Below are positions 1-5,522 of a stretch of DNA of 5,770 nucleotides, piece by piece (the stretch's first letter is position 1; every line of letters begins with the position of its first letter). The translations under genes and the position numbers were made by a program. The notes beneath the pieces are model-generated. The model did no database searches, was not told the DNA's origin, and worked only from the letters and a program-made list of their open reading frames with translations. Source of the stretch: Armatimonadota bacterium (GTDB taxonomy: Bacteria; Actinomycetota; Acidimicrobiia; Spongiisociales; UBA5794); the NCBI GenBank assembly GCA_008501565.1, contig QQUL01000179.1, positions 1-5,770 of the forward strand, in the 5' to 3' direction.

Positions 1-74
1 CCGGTCACCTCTTGTGCGTGTCGCAGGATCGCCAATCGGTGGCGGACCAGCCGGTTCTGTTCGTGCTCGGTCAT
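1..74 (-). CDS. IS481-like transposase/integrase, N-terminal fragment (runs off left edge)
   Basis: Only the first 24 codons are inside the window. They read MTEHEQNRLVRHRLAILRHA and then QEVTG. This matches my recollection of the start of IS481-type DDE transposases, where a helix rich in HRLAILRHAxEVTG precedes a helix-turn-helix (typically GNVxxTCRYYGIS). Such proteins bind element ends and catalyse transposition through a C-terminal rve/DDE domain, which would lie outside the window. The ATG at 74 is supported by a strong Shine-Dalgarno (AGGAG, about 6 bases upstream on the minus strand, around 81-85). No terminal inverted repeat could be confirmed on the right side of the gene. The call rests on a very short peptide, so another HTH protein of similar start remains possible. 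Confidence 0.55.
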   Translation of the reverse strand, partial: MTEHEQNRLVRHRLAILRHAQEVT

Positions 75-132
75 CGAGTACTCCTTTCCTAGGAGCCCCG
101 ATGTAAGCAACCTCTGTCAGTTCTATACGTCA

Positions 133-205
133 GACATCGGACATCGGACATCGGACATCGGACGTCAGGAACCGATGACCGATGACCGATGACCGACGAC
201 CGACC
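133..205. repeat. Two opposed 7-bp tandem-repeat tracts forming an imperfect long hairpin
   Basis: GACATCG is repeated four times in tandem (133-160), followed by a degenerate unit GACGTCA (161-167). After a 3-bp break, ACCGATG is repeated three times (171-191), followed by ACCGACG and ACCGACC (192-205). The two halves are inverted relative to each other: each CATCGG block (135-140, 142-147, 149-154, 156-161) faces a CCGATG block (172-177, 179-184, 186-191) or CCGACG (193-198). Single A/A mismatches fall between blocks, and the loop (162-171) is 10 bases. Nothing here looks coding. The function is unknown; plausible roles are a transcription boundary between the transposase-like gene and cadI, or a dispersed short-tandem repeat family. 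Confidence 0.85.
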
Positions 206-208
206 AGT

Positions 209-237
209 GGCGTCCCTCTTGTGAACGGAGGAGCGCC
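209..237 (-). terminator. Hairpin downstream of cadI, possible non-canonical terminator
   Basis: On the minus-strand transcript, GGCGCUCCUC (237-228) pairs with GAGGGACGCC (218-209) around a 9-base loop. The stem has 9 of 10 positions paired, one of them a G-U wobble. It begins 64 bases after the cadI stop codon and is followed by no U-tract, so it does not fit a standard intrinsic terminator. Together with the heptamer hairpin just beyond it, it could slow or end transcription leaving cadI, or protect the mRNA 3' end. Confidence 0.35.
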
Positions 238-300
238 ATTGGTCGCCAGGATCGGGAATTGTTGTGCAAGCGTGGGGATGACAGGCGGGAAGGGTCTCCT

Positions 301-765
301 TCAGCAGCAGGCTGCCTTCACTGGTTCGGCGTCTGCGGAGGACGTTTCGCAACACGAGTCCGATTCCATCTGCTCGGCATCGGAAAGAACCGTGTAGTAC
401 TCCCAGCGTTCGCCATCAGGGGCTGTCGCCCACACCTTGTCCTGGGTCGCGTAGCAACAGGTCACCTCGTCTTCAACGTCGAGCTCCATCCCTGTCAGCT
501 CGAGTCGGCTGATCGCTGCCTTGACACCGTCGCTCGATGGGACCTCCACGCCGAGGTGATTGATCGTTCCCCCCTCGCCACCTTGGAAGAGAATCAGCTT
601 CAGGGGTGGCTCGGCAATCGCAAAGTTGACGTATCCGTCGCGTTCCTTGACCGGTGCGGTACCGAACAGTTCTGAGTAGAAACGTGTCGACGCTTCCAGG
701 TCCTCGACGTTGAGTGCAAGCTGAATCCTGCCGGTCGTGGGCGTTGCCTGTGCTGTGTTTGCCAT
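301..765 (-). CDS. cadI: CadI/ArsI-family heavy-metal resistance metalloenzyme (vicinal-oxygen-chelate fold)
   Basis: The predicted cytosolic protein has 154 residues. It belongs to the glyoxalase/bleomycin-resistance superfamily, CadI/ArsI branch. ArsI members cleave the C-As bond of trivalent methylarsenicals; mycobacterial CadI is named for cadmium induction. Visible hallmarks are the opening RIQLALNVEDLEAS (13-26), NFAIAEPPLKLIL (47-59), NHLGVEV with His70, the vicinal pair TCCYATQDKVW (Cys103-Cys104) and GERWEYY with Glu122. Where ArsI has a metal-binding His near the N-terminus there is Gln15, as I recall for mycobacterial CadI (VQLAL). The C-terminal tail adds Cys138-Cys139 and ends in Cys153-Cys154. 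The ATG at 765 lies 7 bases from AGGAG (773-777). The adjacent in-frame ATG at 768 is also possible; longer starts would cross the operator. It is divergent from arsR and probably repressed by it. The exact substrate (organoarsenical or cadmium) cannot be told from sequence. Confidence 0.9.
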   Translation of the reverse strand: MANTAQATPTTGRIQLALNVEDLEASTRFYSELFGTAPVKERDGYVNFAIAEPPLKLILFQGGEGGTINHLGVEVPSSDGVKAAISRLELTGMELDVEDEVTCCYATQDKVWATAPDGERWEYYTVLSDAEQMESDSCCETSSADAEPVKAACC

Positions 766-778
766 CATGAATCTCCTC

Positions 779-798
779 ATATCGATGGTTGTCGATGT
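779..798. promoter_or_regulatory. Putative ArsR operator 1 (cadI side)
   Basis: An imperfect inverted repeat, ATATCGA-N6-TCGATGT, differs by one base from the perfect copy at 813-832. It abuts the cadI Shine-Dalgarno and would cover the likely cadI transcription start. Its spacing from the second copy is 34 bp centre to centre, about three helical turns. ArsR/SmtB dimers typically bind such AT-rich dyads near or inside promoters, and the regulator gene is adjacent. Binding is inferred. Confidence 0.65.
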
Positions 799-799
799 A

Positions 800-829
800 A
801 CAATAGCACAACATATCGATATCTGTCGA
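800..829 (-). promoter_or_regulatory. Tentative cadI promoter
   Basis: Reading the minus strand, a -35-like TCGACA (829-824) and a -10-like TATTGT (805-800) are separated by 18 bases. This would place the transcription start near 793, inside operator 1. The -35 overlaps the right arm of operator 2, so a repressor on either site could block it. The -10 matches the consensus at only four of six positions. Confidence 0.35.
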
Positions 830-832
830 TAT
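813..832. promoter_or_regulatory. Putative ArsR operator 2 (arsR side), perfect inverted repeat
   Basis: Perfect 7-bp arms ATATCGA (813-819) and TCGATAT (826-832) flank the 6-bp spacer TATCTG. The right arm shares its last base with the arsR -10 hexamer, and the dyad fills the space between -35 and -10. Repressor binding here would therefore block arsR itself, giving autoregulation that metal(loid) binding relieves. This follows general ArsR/SmtB behaviour and has not been shown for this protein. Confidence 0.7.
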
Positions 833-843
833 ATAATCAAGCC
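832..843 (+). promoter_or_regulatory. arsR -10 element giving a leaderless start
   Basis: A consensus TATAAT (832-837) is followed by exactly six bases (CAAGCC) and then the arsR ATG at 844. Transcription would start at or within a base of the start codon. There is no Shine-Dalgarno before this ATG, consistent with a leaderless mRNA of the sort common in actinobacteria. The -35 region (about 809-814, CAACAT) is weak. Confidence 0.65.
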
Positions 844-1173
844 ATGGAATCTTGTTGTGAACCGCTCTGTTGCGAGCCGCTGAACGAAGCGGATGCCACG
901 GCGATGGCACGTCGGCTGCAGGCGCTCTCAGATCCGACCCGCCAGCGGATGTTCAGCATGCTTTCATCCCAAAGCGAGCACTGTGCGTGCGATCTTGCTG
1001 ACCCCCTCGGGGTCGGCCAACCCACGGTGAGCCACCACCTGAAGATCCTTCACGAGGCAGGTCTCGTGGAGCGTGAGCAGCGAGGAAAGTGGGCCTACTA
1101 CTCGGTTGCTCCCGATGCGCTCAGAGAGCTCTCAGCCTTCCTCGATCCCGCCGCACTGACTTCCGGCGCTTGA
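844..1173 (+). CDS. arsR: ArsR-family metal(loid)-responsive transcriptional repressor
   Basis: A 109-residue winged helix-turn-helix protein, normal size for ArsR/SmtB regulators. As a DNA-bound dimer it would repress arsR and cadI and release DNA on binding As(III), Cd(II) or a similar thiophilic ligand. The core ALSDPTRQRMFSML (27-40) leads into HCACDLADPLGVGQPTVSHHL (46-66), containing the recognition helix SHHLKILHEAGLV. The wing follows (REQRGKWAYYSV, 77-88). Candidate ligands are Cys47 and Cys49 at the start of the DNA-binding region, plus two N-terminal pairs, Cys4-Cys5 and Cys9-Cys10. This resembles the actinobacterial arrangement (for example Corynebacterium ArsR1) that uses N-terminal vicinal cysteines with one Cys near the HTH. 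The ATG at 844 is fixed by the -10 geometry and by the N-terminal Cys motif. It is divergent from cadI, a pairing also found in mycobacteria. Ligand preference cannot be read with certainty. Confidence 0.92.
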   Translation: MESCCEPLCCEPLNEADATAMARRLQALSDPTRQRMFSMLSSQSEHCACDLADPLGVGQPTVSHHLKILHEAGLVEREQRGKWAYYSVAPDALRELSAFLDPAALTSGA

Positions 1174-1206
1174 CGCCTTGACTTCGGCCTGCCGGTCTTC
1201 TGAATT

Positions 1207-1248
1207 CCGATAGCCGATGTCCGATGTCCGACGTCCGACGTCCGACTC
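1207..1248. repeat. Right-hand 7-bp tandem-repeat tract
   Basis: Six consecutive heptads: CCGATAG, CCGATGT twice, CCGACGT twice, CCGACTC. CCGATGT is the reverse complement of the ACATCGG unit at 133-161, so this tract is an inverted copy of the left half of that repeat. It lies in the non-coding gap between arsR and the synthetase gene. Unlike the left tract, it lacks a facing complementary half. The CCGACGT units contain the 6-bp palindrome GACGTC. Confidence 0.8.
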
Positions 1249-1271
1249 GTGCCTAGGTGACGGCGCTCTGC

Positions 1272-1283
1272 GACAATGGGTTT
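1272..1283 (+). promoter_or_regulatory. Possible -10 element and leaderless start for the GNAT-synthetase gene
   Basis: GACAAT (1272-1277) is followed by GGGTTT and then GTG at 1284. The six-base gap is the same as at arsR and at the gene starting at 5523. No Shine-Dalgarno precedes this GTG or the in-frame GTG at 1257, and no convincing -35 is visible. Confidence 0.45.
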
Positions 1284-4037
1284 GTGCCGAACACCTCAAT
1301 ACCAACGTCGATCGTCGATCCACCGAAGGGATACCCAGCGGATTGGGAGGAAGACGCCGTCCTGAAGGACGGAACGACGGTTCGGATTCGTCCGATTGTC
1401 CCGAGCGACACCGTTGCGCTTCAAGAGTTTGTGAACAACATGTCGACCGAGACGAGCTACTTCCGGTTCTTCCGGGTCAAGCGAGAGCTCACGGATGAAG
1501 AATTGACGACGTTCACCGCCATTGACTATCGCGACGAGATGGCGTTCGTGGCCATCGCCGACGGCGAACTCGTGGGCGTTGGCCGTTACACGACGTCTGA
1601 CGATGAAGATGTTGGTGCAGAGGTCGCGTTCACCGTCGCCGACGCAAGACAGGGGAGAGGGATTGGCACCCTCTTGGTGTTCCGTGTGACCGCATATGCG
1701 CGCAGTCTCGGGATCACCGAGTTCAAGGCCTTTGTGCTGTCTGACAACCATGCCATGATGCGCGTCTTCAGAAACGCGGGGTTCATGCTCACCCGCGAGA
1801 TCGATGAAGGCGTGTACACGGTCACGATTCCCACCGAGGAGTCCGAGTCGGTGTATGAGGCCGAGATCGAAACGGAACGAATGGCTACGGCAGCGAGCCT
1901 GATGCCACTCTTCTACCCGGCTTCGATCGCGGTGATTGGTGCCTCTCGGAAGAAGGCGTCCATCGGGGGCCGTCTGTTCAACAACCTCATCAACGGCGAC
2001 TACCGAGGACCGTTGTACCCGGTCAACAGGAAAACATCGGTGGTCCGATCGATTCCCGCCTTCAAGTCCATCCTCGACATCGACGCGCCGGTCGATCTTG
2101 CTTTCATCGTTGTCCCATCCCCACACGTGCTCGACACCGTGCGCGAGTGCGCCAAGAAAGGTGTCAGAGGGATCGTGGTCATATCCGCAGGCTTCTCTGA
2201 AGTGGGCGGTGCAGGCATCGATGCAGAGGCCGAACTCCTTGAGATCGTTCGATCGGCCGGGATGCGTATGGTTGGTCCCAACTGCATGGGGTTGTTGAAC
2301 ACCGACCCAGCGATCAACCTCGACGGCCAGTTCGGCCCCATCACACCCCCGCAAGGAAACGTGGCGATGTCGTCGCAAAGCGGAGCCCTTGGGCTTGCCA
2401 TCTTGGACTATGCGACCGACCTCAACATCGGTATCTCGACGTTCGTATCCGTCGGGAACAAGGCCGACGTGTCCGGTAATGACCTCTTGCTGTTCTGGGA
2501 GGGTGATCCCAACACGGACGTGATCCTGCTGTATCTCGAGTCCTTCGGGAACCCGAGACGGTTCGCCCGAATTGCCAGAAGAATCGGGAAGACGAAACCG
2601 ATCGTGGCCGTCAAGTCTGGGCGGACATCGGCTGGGGCCCGCGCAGCATCAAGCCACACCGGATCTCTTGCAAGCCTCGATATTGCCGTCGACGCGTTGT
2701 TCGAACAAGCCGGGGTCATTCGTGTCACGACACTCGAGGAGTTGTTCGATGTCACCGCGTTGCTTGCGAACCAGCCCATTCCGCTCGGGCGCAGGGTCGG
2801 ACTTGTCACCAATGCCGGTGGGCCGGCGATCCTTGCCGTGGACGCACTCGAATCTCAGGGCCTCGAGGTCCCCCAGTTCTCCGACGAACTCCAGGCCCAG
2901 CTTCGGGATCGTCTCTCGCCCGATGCGTCGGTTGGCAACCCGGTCGACATGATCGCATCCGCAGGTCCCGATCAGTACCGCCAGATCTTGACATCGATGC
3001 TCGAGAGCGACGAGATCGATGCGGTCATCGCCCTCTACATCCCGGCATCAACCGAGGGTGTGATCGAGACGGCCGTCGCCATAAGGGAAGCAGCCGAGGC
3101 CGCGCCTCCCGATAAGACCTTCCTGGCCGTCTATATGGATTCTGCAGGTGCTCCGACGGAATTGGCGAGCGAGCTCGCACGTTTTCCCACGTTCGCGTTC
3201 CCCGAGCGTGCGGCAAAGGCACTGCGCAAGGCGGTCGACTACGCCGAATGGCTCCAGAAGCCGACGGGAGACCATGTCACGTTCGATGATGTTGATCCTG
3301 ATGTCGCCGGCGCACTCATTGCTGAGGCACTCACAGATACCGATGAAGCGGTGTGGCTCGAACCTGACGCGGTGGATGGTGTGCTTGGCGCCTATGGAAT
3401 CCGTCTGCCGAGGGCACGTGTCGTCCATACCGCTGACGATGCAGTGGCCTTCCTCGAGGAGGTCGGTGGATCCATCGTGCTCAAAGTCGTTGCACCTTCT
3501 GCGGTGCACAAGTCCGATGTCGGTGGCGTCGCCCTCGACCTTGGGTCACCCGACGAGGTCCGAGCGGGTTTTGATCAGGTGATGGCTGCCGTACCCGACC
3601 CTGAAGGGGTCCTGGTCCAAGAGTTCGTCTCCGGCGGCCATGAGATACTCATCGGGATGTTCGAGGACCCGAACTTCGGCCCTCTGATCGGTTTCGGACT
3701 TGGCGGGATATTCGTCGAGCTCATCCAGGATGTCGCGTTCAAGATCCATCCCCTCACCGACCTCGATGCCCGTGCAATGATCTCCGAGGTCAAGTCGGCT
3801 CGGCTTCTCGAAGGCTACCGAGGAGGCGAGCCGGGGGACATCGACGCGGTGGTGGAGGCATTGCTCCGCATATCGGCGCTCGTGGAAAACCACCGTGAAG
3901 TCATCGAGATGGACCTCAATCCGGTGAAGGTGGCCCAGCCCGGTGAGGGGGTCACCGTGGTCGACGCAAGGATCAAAGTTCGCCCTGTTGAGGGTCGTTG
4001 GATACCATCACGTTCTGACCAGCCGATGCGACTGTAA
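1284..4037 (+). CDS. GNAT acetyltransferase fused to ADP-forming acetate/acyl-CoA synthetase (Pat-like)
   Basis: A 917-residue multidomain cytosolic protein. Residues about 18-182 form a GNAT domain with the acyl-CoA phosphate loop RQGRGIG (122-128). Next comes the CoA-binding Rossmann domain (PASIAVIGAS from 212), then succinyl-CoA-ligase-like domains (VGPNCMG 330-336; SQSGALG 364-370; SVGNKADVSGND 389-400). Last is an ATP-grasp domain (about 673-896, ending with MDLNPVKV). SSHTGS carries His458 and HKSDVGG carries His742, matching the two phospho-relay histidines of ADP-forming acetyl-CoA synthetases (acyl-CoA + ADP + Pi = acid + ATP + CoA). Related Pat/YfiQ enzymes acetylate lysines, for example on acetyl-CoA synthetase, but carry GNAT at the C-terminus; this GNAT-first order is the one I recall from Streptomyces. 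I chose GTG 1284 for its -10 spacing; GTG 1257 would add nine residues without conserved content. It heads an operon with the CBS-BON gene. Whether it acylates proteins, makes acyl-CoA/ATP, or both is open. Confidence 0.9.
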   Translation: MPNTSIPTSIVDPPKGYPADWEEDAVLKDGTTVRIRPIVPSDTVALQEFVNNMSTETSYFRFFRVKRELTDEELTTFTAIDYRDEMAFVAIADGELVGVGRYTTSDDEDVGAEVAFTVADARQGRGIGTLLVFRVTAYARSLGITEFKAFVLSDNHAMMRVFRNAGFMLTREIDEGVYTVTIPTEESESVYEAEIETERMATAASLMPLFYPASIAVIGASRKKASIGGRLFNNLINGDYRGPLYPVNRKTSVVRSIPAFKSILDIDAPVDLAFIVVPSPHVLDTVRECAKKGVRGIVVISAGFSEVGGAGIDAEAELLEIVRSAGMRMVGPNCMGLLNTDPAINLDGQFGPITPPQGNVAMSSQSGALGLAILDYATDLNIGISTFVSVGNKADVSGNDLLLFWEGDPNTDVILLYLESFGNPRRFARIARRIGKTKPIVAVKSGRTSAGARAASSHTGSLASLDIAVDALFEQAGVIRVTTLEELFDVTALLANQPIPLGRRVGLVTNAGGPAILAVDALESQGLEVPQFSDELQAQLRDRLSPDASVGNPVDMIASAGPDQYRQILTSMLESDEIDAVIALYIPASTEGVIETAVAIREAAEAAPPDKTFLAVYMDSAGAPTELASELARFPTFAFPERAAKALRKAVDYAEWLQKPTGDHVTFDDVDPDVAGALIAEALTDTDEAVWLEPDAVDGVLGAYGIRLPRARVVHTADDAVAFLEEVGGSIVLKVVAPSAVHKSDVGGVALDLGSPDEVRAGFDQVMAAVPDPEGVLVQEFVSGGHEILIGMFEDPNFGPLIGFGLGGIFVELIQDVAFKIHPLTDLDARAMISEVKSARLLEGYRGGEPGDIDAVVEALLRISALVENHREVIEMDLNPVKVAQPGEGVTVVDARIKVRPVEGRWIPSRSDQPMRL

Positions 4038-4046
4038 GGAGATTCG

Positions 4047-4673
4047 ATGGAGGTGCGCGATCTGATGTCGACCGACGTTGTCGCCGTCGGCCCACGGACG
4101 TCGATCCGTGATGCGGCTCGCCTGATGTTCCGCTACCACATTTCGGGTGTGCCGGTCGTCGATGTTGACGATCGTCTCCTCGGCATTGTTACCGAGGGTG
4201 ACTTCCTCAAGATGGAGATCGAACGGCTCGAGTCGGGCAACATCCCACAGGACGTTGCGGCGGTCATGACCAGAACTGTCAAGACGATCGAGCCCAATAT
4301 GGACATCATGGGGGCTGCCCGGTTCATGCAGGCCGAGGACGTGAAACGTCTCGTGGTTGCCGAGGACGGAATAGTGGTGGGGATCATTTCCCGCTTCGAC
4401 ATCGTCGCCGCGTTCACCAGACCTGACGATCTGATCGAAGACGAGATACGAGAGGACCTCATTCGCCGTGTGCTCTTTGTGGACCCCGAAACGGTCGAGG
4501 TCTCGGTCGCCAACGGCATCGTGACGTTTGTTGGATCGATCGGTACCCGCACCGAGGCCCGCCTTGTCGAAGAGTTGGCACGCCGCCTCGACGGTGTCGT
4601 GGACGTCCAGAACCAACTCCCGTGGCGCATCGCTGCCCCCGACCAAACGGCACACGATGAAGTGCGAAGCTGA
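4047..4673 (+). CDS. CBS-pair and BON domain protein
   Basis: The predicted protein has 208 residues, without signal peptide or membrane segments. CBS motif 1 spans about 3-55 (VRDLMSTDVVAV to GIVTEGDFLK). CBS motif 2 spans about 71-123 (VMTRTVKTI to GIISRFDIV). A BON domain follows at about 131-194 (EDEIREDLIRRVL, then VANGIVTFVGSIGTRTEARLVEEL, then GVVDVQNQL). CBS pairs usually bind AMP, ADP, ATP or related adenosyl ligands as regulatory modules. BON domains bind ligands or membranes and often follow CBS pairs in soluble proteins like this one. The start is clear: GGAG (4038-4041) directly after the upstream TAA, five bases before ATG 4047. The 9-bp gap means co-transcription and probable coupling with the synthetase gene. 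A role as an adenylate sensor acting on its neighbour is inference only. Confidence 0.9.
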   Translation: MEVRDLMSTDVVAVGPRTSIRDAARLMFRYHISGVPVVDVDDRLLGIVTEGDFLKMEIERLESGNIPQDVAAVMTRTVKTIEPNMDIMGAARFMQAEDVKRLVVAEDGIVVGIISRFDIVAAFTRPDDLIEDEIREDLIRRVLFVDPETVEVSVANGIVTFVGSIGTRTEARLVEELARRLDGVVDVQNQLPWRIAAPDQTAHDEVRS

Positions 4674-5481
4674 ACCGATCGGTCCGATCGCCACAGCTGG
4701 GGTTGCCCCGGACCAGGCAGACATGCTCTTCGCCCATGCGGCTGGTTTCTGCAAGGAACTCTGGAATCCGATCATTACGACACTGACCGACCGCATCGGG
4801 CCTCTTGGGACACTTTCTGTCGATACCAGGGGGCATGGGGCGAGCACGCCACACCCCGGACCGTTCGACCCGCCGTCGATTGCGTGCGACCTCGTCCATC
4901 TGCTCGACGGCATCGATCATCAGATCGTCGGTGTCGGGCACTCAAGTGGGGGAGCGGCAATCGCACGAACCGAGGTGCTCCGGCCGGGCACGTTCTCTCG
5001 CATGGTGCTGATCGAACCGATCATTCTTCCTCCCCCCTATGAGCGGCGTGAAAGCCCCCTGTCACGCATGGCCACGAAGCGAAGGCGCCGGTTCCCGTCC
5101 CCTGAGGCGGCCAGCAAACGATTCGCACGCGGTCCGTTCGGATCGTGGGATCCAAAGGTGCTTGATCTCTACATCGAGTACGGGTTCGACCACACAGCAG
5201 ATGGTGTCACGCTGCGGTGCGAACCAAATGTCGAGGCCGAGATCTATCGCGAGGGCCTCAACAACGACACGTGGGAGTACGTACCGCAGATCACCTGTCC
5301 GGTGACCATTGTGGCGGGGGAGACCTCAGATTCGCACCAGGATCCCTACCTGTCGGCCCTTGTCGAGCGGTTCGCCGATGTCGAGTTGGTGATCGCGAAG
5401 GGGTACGGCCATCTGGTACCGATGGAATCGCCGGCCCTGATCGCTGACATCATTGCTGAGCGTGTCGGCTCGGTCGTCTAA
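4657..5481 (+). CDS. Alpha/beta hydrolase
   Basis: A 274-residue alpha/beta-hydrolase-fold protein of typical length. The oxyanion-hole loop is FAHAAGFCKELW (25-36). DTRGHGAST (56-64) follows strand 4. The nucleophile elbow is GHSSGG (94-99) with Ser96. After strand 7, GETSDS (221-226) supplies Glu222 or Asp226 as a candidate acid. KGYGHLVPME (248-257) gives His252 as the general base. Residues about 123-205 form the cap region, including a basic patch KRRRR (141-145). The start at 4657 overlaps the previous gene by 17 bp in another frame; an upstream in-frame ATG at 4528 would add 43 residues lacking fold character and is rejected. No good Shine-Dalgarno is present, so translation is probably coupled to the CBS-BON gene. 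The substrate (ester, lactone, epoxide or other) cannot be inferred. No signal peptide is seen. Confidence 0.88.
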   Translation: MKCEAEPIGPIATAGVAPDQADMLFAHAAGFCKELWNPIITTLTDRIGPLGTLSVDTRGHGASTPHPGPFDPPSIACDLVHLLDGIDHQIVGVGHSSGGAAIARTEVLRPGTFSRMVLIEPIILPPPYERRESPLSRMATKRRRRFPSPEAASKRFARGPFGSWDPKVLDLYIEYGFDHTADGVTLRCEPNVEAEIYREGLNNDTWEYVPQITCPVTIVAGETSDSHQDPYLSALVERFADVELVIAKGYGHLVPMESPALIADIIAERVGSVV

Positions 5482-5510
5482 CGCAACGATGGCGTGATTC
5501 GGCCGCTCAC

Positions 5511-5522
5511 TACCATCGGGTG
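5511..5522 (+). promoter_or_regulatory. Possible -10 element and leaderless start for the right-edge gene
   Basis: TACCAT (5511-5516) is followed by six bases (CGGGTG) and GTG at 5523, the same geometry as arsR. No Shine-Dalgarno lies before the GTG. The 41-bp gap after the hydrolase stop contains no evident terminator hairpin. Confidence 0.45.

Noticed and set aside
133..205. CRISPR array
   Set aside because: The units are only 7 bp, contiguous and without spacers.
89..355. Minus-strand frame reading through the heptamer tracts (repeated SDVR-like peptide)
   Set aside because: The periodic peptide is a by-product of 7-bp repeats read in frame; there is no start signal or domain.
766..840. 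Longer cadI start at 840 (25 extra residues)
   Set aside because: It would translate both operators and the likely promoter; an AGGAG sits just before 765/768 and family members begin close to the RIQLAL strand.
1174..1206. Intrinsic terminator after arsR
   Set aside because: Only a very short CGGC/GCCG stem with a 2-base loop and no U-tract is present.
1296..2378. Long open frame (360 codons) on the minus strand
   Set aside because: It lies entirely opposite the GNAT-synthetase gene, whose domains are clear; its translation is rich in His/Arg/Asp and shows no fold motif. It is a GC-bias shadow.
4528..4656. Extended N-terminus of the alpha/beta hydrolase from an ATG at 4528
   Set aside because: The extra 43 residues are the BON coding sequence read in another frame; the fold begins after the ATG at 4657.
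4008..4913. Minus-strand open frame of 301 codons across the CBS-BON gene
   Set aside because: It is antisense to well-recognised CBS, BON and hydrolase sequence, and no family resemblance or start signal is visible.
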